Source of the DNA: Elusimicrobia bacterium RIFCSPLOWO2_01_FULL_59_12
Lineage (GTDB): Bacteria; Elusimicrobiota; Elusimicrobia; 2-01-FULL-59-12
Direction: 5' to 3'
Assembly: GCA_001800075.1 (NCBI GenBank)
Contig: MGUR01000075.1
Coordinates: 34,986-77,509 of the forward strand
Length of the DNA: 42,524 bases
Made by a program: the position numbers and the translations under genes
The notes under the pieces: generated by a model
The model's input: the letters and a program-made list of their open reading frames with translations, nothing else
What the model was told of the DNA's origin: nothing
The model's database searches: none
Shown: positions 27,598 through 34,662 of the stretch, piece by piece
How the letters are laid out: every line of letters begins with the position of its first letter
How positions within the stretch are numbered: position 1 is the stretch's first letter

Positions 27598-27626
27598 ATT
27601 TAATAAAGCTTTAAAGCGGATGTCAA
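27598..27626 (-). promoter_or_regulatory. Sigma-70-type promoter of the polysaccharide operon
   Basis: On the minus strand a perfect -35 TTGACA (27626-27621) is followed by a 17-bp spacer and TTAAAT (27603-27598) as -10, four of six bases matching TATAAT. A TATTAA two bases upstream is an alternative -10. The predicted start is near 27590-27593, about 35 nt before the FecR-like ATG. No other such site was found at the head of the operon. Confidence 0.65.
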
Positions 27627-27882
27627 GAAAAATTTGAGAAATCGATACATGAAAATTACGAGGGGATGAAGAAGCAGCCGGACTGACCTGTTATCAAAAT
27701 GTGACATAGCTCCCCCCCCTGGGGTTAGAAAACCTTTGCATCGCCGTGATATAGTGATCGACAAATCAATACGATTTTGATGCCGCTTCAATTATCTGAC
27801 AATCAGTTAGCAACTGTTTGCAGTTCGACGGCCGTATTGAATTTCTGTGTTTGACATGGTACGAAAGCGCTGGGGAGAAAGA

Positions 27883-28551
27883 ATGTCACAGGCCTTAAAA
27901 ACAATTTTAATCGCCGATGATGAGGCAAGTGTAACATCTGTCCTGCAACGCGTGGTAACCCGTTTGGGATACGAAGTCGCGGGGATTGCCAAGGACGGAC
28001 CTGAGGCGCTTACATTGGTTCGTTCCAAGAAACCGAACGTCGCCTTGATGGATATTCACATGCCCGGGATGGATGGTCTGGAGGTGACCCGACTGCTCCT
28101 TCCTTTGGAGACCACAGGTGTTGTCATCATCACGGCTGATCCGGAGCCCGCTCCTGCCCGTAAAGCGATGGATCTCGGCGCCTGTGGATACATCCTGAAG
28201 CCCTTTGATGTAAACGCCATTGGGCCCATCATGGAAGCCGCCTGGCATCGATTCCTAACAATGAAGGACATGAGAGAAGAAAGCAGGACGTTGGTTGAGG
28301 CGCTTGAGACACGCAAGCTAATGGAAAGAGCCAAGGGTGTTTTGATGAAACAGCGGGGCATGCAAGAAGCAATCGCTCATCGCAGCCTGCAGCAAATGAG
28401 CCAGGATCATGGAATTTCTCTGAAAGAGGCGTGTCGCATCGTCATCGAAGGAAGCCCGGAAGGGCCGCCCCTGAAAAATAGAGCCGTTTTCGTACGCCAG
28501 GTCGCTGCTGAAGTCCAGCGGCATAGACTCACGGATTCACCCAAGTCATAA
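27883..28551 (+). CDS. Response regulator with receiver and ANTAR RNA-binding domains
   Basis: The protein has 222 residues from the ATG at 27883, 5 nt after GGGGAG; a GTG at 27847 would add 12 residues but has no such site. The receiver domain (1-120) has D12/D13, phospho-acceptor D57, T84 and K106. The ANTAR domain (about 140-190) has ETRKLMERAKGVLMKQRGM, then EAIAHRSLQQMSQ and ISLKEACRIVIE, matching the three-helix family signature. ANTAR proteins such as NasR, AmiR and EutV bind hairpin pairs in leader RNA and prevent intrinsic termination. The gene is divergent from the polysaccharide operon, whose leader carries a terminator-like hairpin. No kinase is directly adjacent, but four are encoded 1-11 kb downstream on the other strand. 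Confidence 0.93.
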   Translation: MSQALKTILIADDEASVTSVLQRVVTRLGYEVAGIAKDGPEALTLVRSKKPNVALMDIHMPGMDGLEVTRLLLPLETTGVVIITADPEPAPARKAMDLGACGYILKPFDVNAIGPIMEAAWHRFLTMKDMREESRTLVEALETRKLMERAKGVLMKQRGMQEAIAHRSLQQMSQDHGISLKEACRIVIEGSPEGPPLKNRAVFVRQVAAEVQRHRLTDSPKS

Positions 28552-28572
28552 AACGATCGTAACGGAGTGAGA

Positions 28573-28588
28573 GCGGCCACATAGCCGC
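28573..28588 (+). promoter_or_regulatory. Short hairpin between ANTAR gene and protease gene
   Basis: GCGGC / GCCGC, 5 bp, with a 6-nt loop CACATA. It lies 14 nt before the intrinsic terminator. The loop lacks the A1/G4 pattern of ANTAR targets. It could simply be part of the 3' end of the regulator transcript; function unknown. Confidence 0.35.
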
Positions 28589-28602
28589 CACTGACAGGCG
28601 AG

Positions 28603-28635
28603 GAGGTCTGTCCCTTAAGGGACGGACCTCTTTTT
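28603..28635 (+). terminator. Strong intrinsic terminator after the ANTAR gene
   Basis: A 12-bp stem (GAGGTCTGTCCC / GGGACGGACCTC, one G-T pair) with TTAA loop is followed by five T. It lies 52 nt after the regulator stop codon and 58 nt before the protease ATG. It should end the regulator transcript; whether it also acts as a leader attenuator for the protease is open. Confidence 0.85.
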
Positions 28636-28692
28636 CATTTGTCCCGGAACCCTTCCTTAAGCAGACCCCCAAAGCCTTTTCACGAAAAAGCG

Positions 28693-29376
28693 ATGAAAAC
28701 ATTTTTACAAATCCTGGTTTCATGCACAATCCTCGTTAACCTATCCACGGAGGGCCTTCTGGCTAATCGGAACCCCAAGAATCTTCTGCTCCCTGCTGTG
28801 GCCGAGAAAACAAAACCAGCCGTGGTCAGAATCGAGAGGCTGATCTTTGACGAATACGAACAAGGGCGGTTACCGAAGTTCTCAGGAAGCGGCGTGTTGG
28901 TGTCCCCTCAAGGCCACATTTTGACCTGCGCTCACGTTCTCAGGCACGATCACGTCGTCCGCGTCATCTTGTGGGATGGGACCCAGGCAAAGGCTCGCGT
29001 CGTGTCTGTCGATGCGACCAACGATCTGGCACTTCTCCAGCTTATCCACTCCAAGAAGGAGACTCCCTTTGTGGGGTTTGCGAGTCCCGCAAGACTTGAC
29101 GAACCCGTGTATGTCATTGGACACCCTCTTGGGCTCCCCTGGGAAATTACCTTCGGGGTCATTACGCACCTTTCCGGAACCCTTCTGCAGTCAGACGCCC
29201 AGGTCCACCCAGGTTCAAGCGGCGGCGGCGTGTTCAGTGCCGAGGGCAAGTTAACGGCCCTGACGCAGGCGGTGCTTGAAAGCGCCCCCTCCACTTCGGA
29301 AGCCATACTGATAGACGGCCAGGTCTGTCAACGATTCTGGCAAAACTCGCGTTCACATTTTGTTTCGTCGAATTGA
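28693..29376 (+). CDS. Secreted trypsin-like serine protease without PDZ domain
   Basis: The protein has 227 residues. A signal peptide (about 1-24, ending LLA) precedes a compact trypsin-like domain with the catalytic triad H81 (LTCAHVL), D111 (TNDLALLQ) and S176 (PGSSGG), plus YVIGHPLG as in DegP/HtrA-type folds. HtrA proteins usually add one or two PDZ domains and reach 350 or more residues; none is present, so this is a stand-alone periplasmic protease. I chose the ATG at 28693; a TTG at 28639 would add 18 residues without improving the signal peptide. The terminator upstream suggests its own promoter or read-through control. Substrate unknown. Confidence 0.88.
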   Translation: MKTFLQILVSCTILVNLSTEGLLANRNPKNLLLPAVAEKTKPAVVRIERLIFDEYEQGRLPKFSGSGVLVSPQGHILTCAHVLRHDHVVRVILWDGTQAKARVVSVDATNDLALLQLIHSKKETPFVGFASPARLDEPVYVIGHPLGLPWEITFGVITHLSGTLLQSDAQVHPGSSGGGVFSAEGKLTALTQAVLESAPSTSEAILIDGQVCQRFWQNSRSHFVSSN

Positions 29377-29440
29377 TGGCACCCTCCAGCTAAGACCTGT
29401 GCCCGAACTCCGCCGCGTGGCGTCTGCCTCTTTAAGCGTC

Positions 29441-30775
29441 TTAGGCAGCCACAGGCAGCGCCGAATCCACGGCTTCCAGCGGCAAATACACCTTAAAAAT
29501 CGCTCCTTGTCCGGGTGTTGATTGCACCTCCATGCAGCCGCCGTAGGCACGGACAATATCAGAAACGATGCTGAGCCCCAGGCCCGTCCCTTGAGTACCT
29601 GATTTGGTTGTGATGAACGGTTCAAAAATCCGTTTGCGCAACTGTTCCGGAATCCCGACGCCTGTGTCCTGCACGGAAATGACGACCCAGTCCCGACCCG
29701 AAGCGCGCGTCTGTTCTGTGCGCAAAGTCAGCGTTCCCCCCTTGGGCATGGCGTCGATGGCATTGGTGCAAAGATTGACTACAACCTGTTCGATTTCACT
29801 TCGCCGGCCAACATACGGGCTCTCAACCCGGAGATCGGTCGTGACCTTCACGTCGAGCGCCTTCCTGCCGAGACGAGCCAGCATCACGGACTCTTCTAGG
29901 GCCTCTGAAAGATTAAACGGTTCTTTTTCTTTCGGCAACCGGGCAAACCGCAATAGATTTTCCACCAGACGGTTGCAGCGCTGGGCGCAGCGGTCGACCG
30001 CGGCCAGTGCCGCTCGATCGGAATGAGACGGGGGCATGCGCTCCAAGATATCGCATACATACCCAATGATGACGGACAAGGGGTTTCGGATTTCGTGTGC
30101 CAAGGCACCGGCCATATGGCCCATAGCAGAGAGCTTTTCCGCCTGAATCAGGGCTGCTTGCTTTTTGTCCAGTTCACCGGCTGTCGCCTTAAGTTCTTGC
30201 TTGAGTATCGCTTGCGTCGATTCCAGCTTTCGGAGCAGGGTGCGCTGTCTGGTGGTTTCCTCTGAGAGATAGCTTGTATAAATTGCGATCACGAAGAAAA
30301 GCGGAAACCGCAGAAGCATTTGCGGATTGAGGAGTTCCAAGGGTTTATCTTGGTGCATTAAAAGAGCCACATAGAGCAGGCCGCCCAGAAAGGTGAATGG
30401 GATGGCGTCCCGCAGGCGATGCCCCAGGCTCGATAGGTAAACGAGCAGGAAACAAATGAGATACAGATCCGCATCCACGCCGACGGTTTTGTAGAGTATG
30501 CCGCCCACAAGCACCGTATCCAGCAAAAAGGCCGTCGCTCCGCGATGCGGCGGGATTGCCCCAGTGTGCGCCAGCCACCAGAGCAGGATATTGGAAAGCG
30601 CATACAAGCCCAAAAACAGAAAAGAAGAGAGACTTGAGCCCGGATTGGCATCGCCATGGTATAGGGTCAGAAAGAAAAGGAGGGTCCAAAGAAGCCAGCG
30701 CAGACAAAGCAGGTTTCCACTCTCGGAGAGCAGGAGAGATTTCCGGGTTAGAGCAAACCAACTCACGAAAGCCAT
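29441..30775 (-). CDS. Membrane histidine kinase (HisKA-HATPase)
   Basis: The protein has 444 residues. The N-terminal 170 residues contain about five or six hydrophobic segments and no recognised periplasmic sensor domain. A coiled coil (about 175-215) leads to the H-box HMAGALAHEIRNPLSV with H227 as phospho-acceptor. The ATPase domain has NLCTNAIDAM, DTGVGIP and GTGLGLSIV. ATG at 30775 follows GAGAG; a TTG at 30811 is an alternative. It is the last gene of the minus-strand signalling operon, with a 62-bp gap to the phosphatase gene, and it ends convergently 64 bp from the protease. With no receiver of its own, it must act on one of the separate receivers or on the ANTAR regulator. Confidence 0.9.
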   Translation of the reverse strand: MAFVSWFALTRKSLLLSESGNLLCLRWLLWTLLFFLTLYHGDANPGSSLSSFLFLGLYALSNILLWWLAHTGAIPPHRGATAFLLDTVLVGGILYKTVGVDADLYLICFLLVYLSSLGHRLRDAIPFTFLGGLLYVALLMHQDKPLELLNPQMLLRFPLFFVIAIYTSYLSEETTRQRTLLRKLESTQAILKQELKATAGELDKKQAALIQAEKLSAMGHMAGALAHEIRNPLSVIIGYVCDILERMPPSHSDRAALAAVDRCAQRCNRLVENLLRFARLPKEKEPFNLSEALEESVMLARLGRKALDVKVTTDLRVESPYVGRRSEIEQVVVNLCTNAIDAMPKGGTLTLRTEQTRASGRDWVVISVQDTGVGIPEQLRKRIFEPFITTKSGTQGTGLGLSIVSDIVRAYGGCMEVQSTPGQGAIFKVYLPLEAVDSALPVAA

Positions 30776-30837
30776 CGCTCTCTCTTTAGCGCGTCTCGCG
30801 CCTCTCCTCAAGGAAACTAAACGTAAACTAACTTCTG

Positions 30838-31365
30838 TTAAGCTGTGGCGGTGGACACGAGACGGAAGGCAGGAGACTGCGTGAATTCAGAGAGCCAGTC
30901 GTATTGCGCTTCGGTGTCAGGCACAAGGCGCCCTCGGGCTTCAGCAATTCGTGAAAAGGCGGAATCCACACGAACTCCTCTAGCCGCCAGCACGCAAGCC
31001 GCCAAAAGCGAAGAACGCCCCACGCCCATCCGGCAATGAAGGACAATCGACTCCCCTCGTGCAAGTTTGTTGACTAACGACTGTATCAACTGAATTGAAT
31101 TTTGGTTGACTTCGGGTACGCCGTGGTCAGGAACCGGAAAATGGATAAATTCGATACCTTGGGCTTTGCAGACTATGTGTTCTTGCTGCAAAGTCCATTC
31201 TTCAACTTCCTCCGGACTGAGAAGAGACACCAGCACGTCGACATTTTCCTCCCGCAAAGCTAATACTTCATCGACGAGTTGCACTCCCCCCCGAGGACGT
31301 GGCATGATTGCCAGACGCCCTGGAGACATTTCCGCGCTAGCAATCCAATAGACTCTGGTATTCAT
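30838..31365 (-). CDS. Dual-specificity-type protein phosphatase (cysteine-based)
   Basis: The protein has 175 residues. The PTP loop is HCRMGVGRSS with nucleophile C111 and R117; a candidate general acid D80 lies in PVPDHGVP. The size and layout fit the DSP/CDKN3-like family that removes phosphate from Tyr, Ser or Thr. The ATG overlaps the stop of the 52-residue ORF by 4 bp. The neighbouring operon encodes a BY-kinase (23253-25043) without a visible Wzb phosphatase, so that kinase is one possible substrate; the adjacent two-component proteins are another. Both ideas are inference. Confidence 0.88.
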   Translation of the reverse strand: MNTRVYWIASAEMSPGRLAIMPRPRGGVQLVDEVLALREENVDVLVSLLSPEEVEEWTLQQEHIVCKAQGIEFIHFPVPDHGVPEVNQNSIQLIQSLVNKLARGESIVLHCRMGVGRSSLLAACVLAARGVRVDSAFSRIAEARGRLVPDTEAQYDWLSEFTQSPAFRLVSTATA

Positions 31366-31520
31366 CTCGTCCTTTCCGCTTCAAAAAAGCGTGCCAGTAA
31401 TTTGACTTGGGTTATTTTATTGATCTTGTGAAGTTTGCGCCACGGAAAAATGAGCACGTTCTCTCCGGGACGGATGCGTTCCGCCGTTGTCCCTTTTGTC
31501 TGGTTCTCAGAGCCGTTCAT
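31362..31520 (-). CDS. Small 52-residue basic protein of unknown function
   Basis: This short frame begins inside the last codons of the receiver-kinase gene (14-bp overlap) and ends in an ATGA overlap with the phosphatase gene, filling an otherwise empty 141-bp gap. A GGAG lies 10 nt before the ATG. The product has RPGENVLIFPWRKLHKINK and a basic C-terminal part; I recognise no domain. Tight coupling at both ends argues for a real gene, but length is short and codon evidence is weak. Confidence 0.5.
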   Translation of the reverse strand: MNGSENQTKGTTAERIRPGENVLIFPWRKLHKINKITQVKLLARFFEAERTR

Positions 31521-32631
31521 AAATAGGCAACTCCACAGTGAAAGTGGACCCCGCATCGACCTTGCTTTCGACATACAGAGCCCCGCGATGCTGCTGCACA
31601 ATCCCATAACAAATCGAAAGTCCAAGGCCCGTCCCTTGGCCCACAGGCTTGGTCGTGAAGAAAGGATCAAAAATCTTATCTTGAATGTCTTTCGGGATTC
31701 CATGGCCGTTGTCCGCACAGCGAACAAACACCTTGTTTCCCCGCTGTCCGGCTTCAATCACGAGCCGGCCCTTTTTGCCGCCCGCCATCGCTTGACGCGC
31801 GTTGGTCAGCAGATTCAGAAAGACCTGCTGCAGCTGGCTCGCGTCTCCCAAGATCAGCGGCAGCGTGGGAGGCACGGTCTGAGAGAGGTCGATCGCCGAG
31901 GTTGAAAAATCATATTTCACCAAGTCAAGAGTCGCCAGGAGGAGCGGCGCCAGATCGAGCACTTCTTGCAGAGGGTCCTTGCGACGGCTGAATTGCAGAA
32001 GGTTCTGGATGATCGTCCGGCACCTCTGGCTCTGGGCGTAGATCGTCTCGATATCTTTCCGTTGCTGGGCCGTCAGGCCGGCGTCCTCCAAAAGGAGCTG
32101 GGCGAAGCCCATGACGCCGCTTAACGGATTGTTGAGCTCATGCGCCACCCCGGCCGCCAGCTGCCCGATCCCCGCCAGTTTTTCCGATTGAATAAGCTGC
32201 ATTTGCGTCGCTTCCAACTTTTTCTTGGTCTCCCGCAGTTCGAGGATCGTTCTCCGGAGATCGCCTTTCTCCAGGGATTTTTCCGCAAGCTGGAAGAGCT
32301 CCTCCAGATTGAAAGGTTTTTGGACAAAGTCGTAAGCCCCTTTTTTCATCGCCATGACGGCGTCCTCGATGGTGGCGTAGCCTGTCATCATGATGACTTC
32401 CATGTCCGAGTCCAACTTCCGGATGTGCTCCAGGATCTCCAGGCCCCCCATTTTGGGCATATTGATGTCGCAGAGGACCAATTGGAATGTTTGCTGCGCC
32501 AGTTTTTCCAGGGCTTGACACCCATCCATCGCGGTGTCCACCTGGTACCCTTGCAGGGCAAACTCGTGAGACAGCAGATCGCGCAATCCCGCCTCATCAT
32601 CGATCACCAGGATTCGGGCATCCTTATTCAT
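31507..32631 (-). CDS. Receiver-histidine kinase (REC-HisKA-HATPase)
   Basis: The protein has 374 soluble residues. The receiver (1-118) has the DDE acidic triad at 11-13, D55 and K105. A coiled coil (about 125-150) leads to GIGQLAAGVAHELNNPLSG with H164. The ATPase domain has LNLLTNARQAM, DNGHGIP and GTGLGLSIC. Having a receiver before the kinase suggests it is turned on or off by another kinase, as in a relay. The ATG at 32631 lies 4 bp after the GspE-like gene stop; a longer start at 32667 would overlap that gene and is rejected. Confidence 0.92.
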   Translation of the reverse strand: MNKDARILVIDDEAGLRDLLSHEFALQGYQVDTAMDGCQALEKLAQQTFQLVLCDINMPKMGGLEILEHIRKLDSDMEVIMMTGYATIEDAVMAMKKGAYDFVQKPFNLEELFQLAEKSLEKGDLRRTILELRETKKKLEATQMQLIQSEKLAGIGQLAAGVAHELNNPLSGVMGFAQLLLEDAGLTAQQRKDIETIYAQSQRCRTIIQNLLQFSRRKDPLQEVLDLAPLLLATLDLVKYDFSTSAIDLSQTVPPTLPLILGDASQLQQVFLNLLTNARQAMAGGKKGRLVIEAGQRGNKVFVRCADNGHGIPKDIQDKIFDPFFTTKPVGQGTGLGLSICYGIVQQHRGALYVESKVDAGSTFTVELPIYERL

Positions 32632-32635
32632 CGCA

Positions 32636-33880
32636 TTACTGCACCGTATTCCGGAAAACTTCTTCAATCGTTGTGAATCCTCGACAAACCAAGTCCAGCC
32701 CGGACTGCCGGAGCGTGGCCATGCCCTGGTCTTGCGCCAATTTCTTGAGTTCTTCGACAGATGCCTCGGCTTGAATCAGTCGCTTCAGTTCATCGGTCAC
32801 CGGCATGAGCTCAAAAATGCCCTGCCGCCCGCAATACCCCGCGTCCTGACAGCGCGCGCACCCTTTGGGTCGGTAGAGCGTCGGGATCGTGCCGGTCTTC
32901 AACCCTGGAAATAGATTCTGCAGCATGCGCGCGGGGGGCTGGTAAGCTTCCTTGCAAGTCTCGCAAAGAAGGCGCATGAGACGCTGGGCCATGACCGAGA
33001 TGACCGTCGAAGCAATGAGATAGGAATCGATCCCGATGTCCAGCAAGCGGCCTACGGTTTCCGGGGCGCTGTTGGTGTGCAGAGTCGAAAGGACGAGATG
33101 CCCCGTCATGGCCGCTTTCATCGCCACCTCCGCCGTTTCTTTGTCGCGGATTTCCCCCACCATGATGACATCGGGGTCCTGCCGCAAAGAGGCCCGCAGG
33201 CCCGCCGAAAAGGTGAGACCGATCTTGGGGTTCAACTGCACCTGCGTGACACCGGCTTCGTCGTCCGCTTCGGACATCAGCTCGTATTCGATAGGGTCCT
33301 CCAACGTGATGATGTTCTTTAAAGGCGACCGCAGCCGCGTCAGAACGGAGTACAGCGTGGTCGTTTTGCCGCTGCCGGTGGGCCCGGTGACCAGAATAAT
33401 GCCCTGAGGTTTGTCGATGATCATCTCAAATTGGCTCTGGGTTTTGGGGGCCATGCCCATCTGGCCCAGGTCCATCGCGGCCACTGATTTATCAAGCAGG
33501 CGGATGACAACCTTCTCACCGTATTTTCCCGGCAGCGTGGAAATGCGCATCTCGATATCCCGGTCGCGAACCTTGGTGCGTATCTGGCCGTCTTGCGGCA
33601 GACGCTTTTCGGCGATATCCATCGCCGCCAGGATCTTGATCCGGGACACGATGGCAGGGCAGGCTTCCCTGGGAAATTGATGGATGGTTTGCAGCCCGCC
33701 ATCGATTCGGAAACGAAGAAAGAGTCCCTGCTCCTGCGGTTCGAGGTGGATGTCGCTGGCGCGCCGGCTGAGGGCCATCTCAAAAAGCTTGTCGACCACT
33801 CTCACGATGGGAGCCTGGGAATCCCCTCCCTCAAGACTCAGTTCTTTCGACAGAGGGGTCTTTGGCATTTTCGCGTTCAT
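32636..33880 (-). CDS. GspE/PilB-like secretion ATPase lacking the N-terminal domain
   Basis: The protein has 414 residues. It has the N2 domain with SDIHLEP (42-48), Walker A GPTGSGKT (166-173), Asp box ITLEDPIEYE (191-200), Walker B with DPDVIMVGEIRD (235-246), His box HLVLSTLHTN (261-270) and a four-Cys zinc site (C306, C309, C341, C344). PilB and GspE are usually 500-570 residues with a T2SSE_N/MshEN domain; that part is absent. The zinc site argues against PilT. ATG at 33880 follows GGAGG and overlaps the receiver gene by 4 bp. No pilin, PilC, PilM-Q or Gsp genes are in the window, so its machine, if any, is encoded elsewhere. Confidence 0.92.
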   Translation of the reverse strand: MNAKMPKTPLSKELSLEGGDSQAPIVRVVDKLFEMALSRRASDIHLEPQEQGLFLRFRIDGGLQTIHQFPREACPAIVSRIKILAAMDIAEKRLPQDGQIRTKVRDRDIEMRISTLPGKYGEKVVIRLLDKSVAAMDLGQMGMAPKTQSQFEMIIDKPQGIILVTGPTGSGKTTTLYSVLTRLRSPLKNIITLEDPIEYELMSEADDEAGVTQVQLNPKIGLTFSAGLRASLRQDPDVIMVGEIRDKETAEVAMKAAMTGHLVLSTLHTNSAPETVGRLLDIGIDSYLIASTVISVMAQRLMRLLCETCKEAYQPPARMLQNLFPGLKTGTIPTLYRPKGCARCQDAGYCGRQGIFELMPVTDELKRLIQAEASVEELKKLAQDQGMATLRQSGLDLVCRGFTTIEEVFRNTVQ

Positions 33881-34263
33881 GGAGCCTCCGCGGACCTGCT
33901 TTCCGGGAGAAGCCTCTCCAGAGTCGCCGTCAAACGCTCCGGGTCCCACGGCTTGGTCAGATAATCGTCGGCGCCGCTTTCGAAACCGCGCAGCTGGTCG
34001 ATTTGTTGGCCGAGAGCAGTCAACATAACGACCGGGATCGCCTTGGTTTTAGGGTTGCTCTTGATCTGGCGGCAGATCTGCCAGCCATCCACTCTTGGCA
34101 TCATGACATCTAAAAACACCAGATCGGATGCGGCCGCCTCCAAAAGGCGAACTCCCTCTTCTCCATTGGAAGCCTCCATGACCTCATGGCCGGCCAGCTC
34201 CAAGCGCGTGCGTAAAATATCGCGATTTGCGGGATCGTCATCGATGACGAGAATCTTGCTCAT
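33877..34263 (-). CDS. Single-domain response regulator (receiver)
   Basis: The protein has 128 residues, all receiver: acidic D8-D10, phospho-acceptor D52 (FLDVMMPRVDG), T82-type ...VVMLTA and K at about 104 in DDYLTKPW. No output domain, so it works by protein binding or as a phosphate shuttle. The ATG follows GAGG at 7 nt. It is coupled by 4-bp overlap to the GspE-like ATPase gene, which is a likely partner. Confidence 0.93.
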   Translation of the reverse strand: MSKILVIDDDPANRDILRTRLELAGHEVMEASNGEEGVRLLEAAASDLVFLDVMMPRVDGWQICRQIKSNPKTKAIPVVMLTALGQQIDQLRGFESGADDYLTKPWDPERLTATLERLLPESRSAEAP

Positions 34264-34272
34264 GTTATTTCC

Positions 34273-34662
34273 TCATGCCGGTTTCGGATCCGCTTTTTGT
34301 CGGATCCAATGCGCGATCCGCTCCAACACCTCTTGGGGACGACAGGGCTTGGACATATAATCATCGCACCCCGCCTCCTTGGCTTTGAGCTCTTCCCCCG
34401 CCAACGCGTGCGCCGTGAAAGCGATGATCGGCATGTCCTCGAGCGCCGCATCCTCGCGAACGCGCTTGGCCACCTCCCATCCATTGACCCTGGGCATGGA
34501 CAGGTCCAGGAGGACCAGTTCGGGGCGTTCCGAAGCGATTTTCTCCAAGGCCTCCTCGCCGTTGGCGGCCATCACCACCTCATAACTCGCGGCCTCCAGA
34601 GCGTCCCGGATGATCGTCCGATTGTCAAAATCGTCGTCCGCCACCAGGATTTTGTGTCTCAT
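34273..34662 (-). CDS. Single-domain response regulator (receiver)
   Basis: The protein has 129 residues, a receiver only, with D9-D11, phospho-acceptor D53 (LLDLSMPRVNG) and DDYMSKPC. DivK-like in size. The ATG overlaps the stop of the hybrid kinase gene by 4 bp, and the next receiver gene follows after 9 bp. It is a likely direct target of that kinase. No output domain. Confidence 0.93.
   Translation of the reverse strand: MRHKILVADDDFDNRTIIRDALEAASYEVVMAANGEEALEKIASERPELVLLDLSMPRVNGWEVAKRVREDAALEDMPIIAFTAHALAGEELKAKEAGCDDYMSKPCRPQEVLERIAHWIRQKADPKPA

Larger units (their letters stand above)
27558..27882. promoter_or_regulatory. Divergent intergenic region between polysaccharide operon and ANTAR regulator
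   Basis: This 325-bp stretch separates the FecR-like gene (minus strand) from the receiver-ANTAR gene (plus strand). It holds a good minus-strand promoter and leader hairpin. It also has a run of eight C followed by TGGGG (about 27711-27725, plus strand), and short inverted repeats such as CTGA-CAA-TCAG and GGTT-AGAA-AACC. I see no convincing plus-strand -35/-10 pair and no sigma-54 site. The short reading frames inside it are not supported as genes. Confidence 0.7.

Noticed and set aside
27480..27600. Known riboswitch (c-di-GMP, cobalamin or similar) in the polysaccharide operon leader
   Set aside because: I compared the leader by eye with c-di-GMP-I and cobalamin consensus segments and saw no match. 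The leader is better described as simple hairpins plus an intrinsic terminator. A covariance-model search would settle it.
27600..27791. 63-codon minus-strand frame in the divergent intergenic region
   Set aside because: It covers the promoter of the polysaccharide operon, has no convincing ribosome-binding site for its first ATG and shows no recognisable domain.
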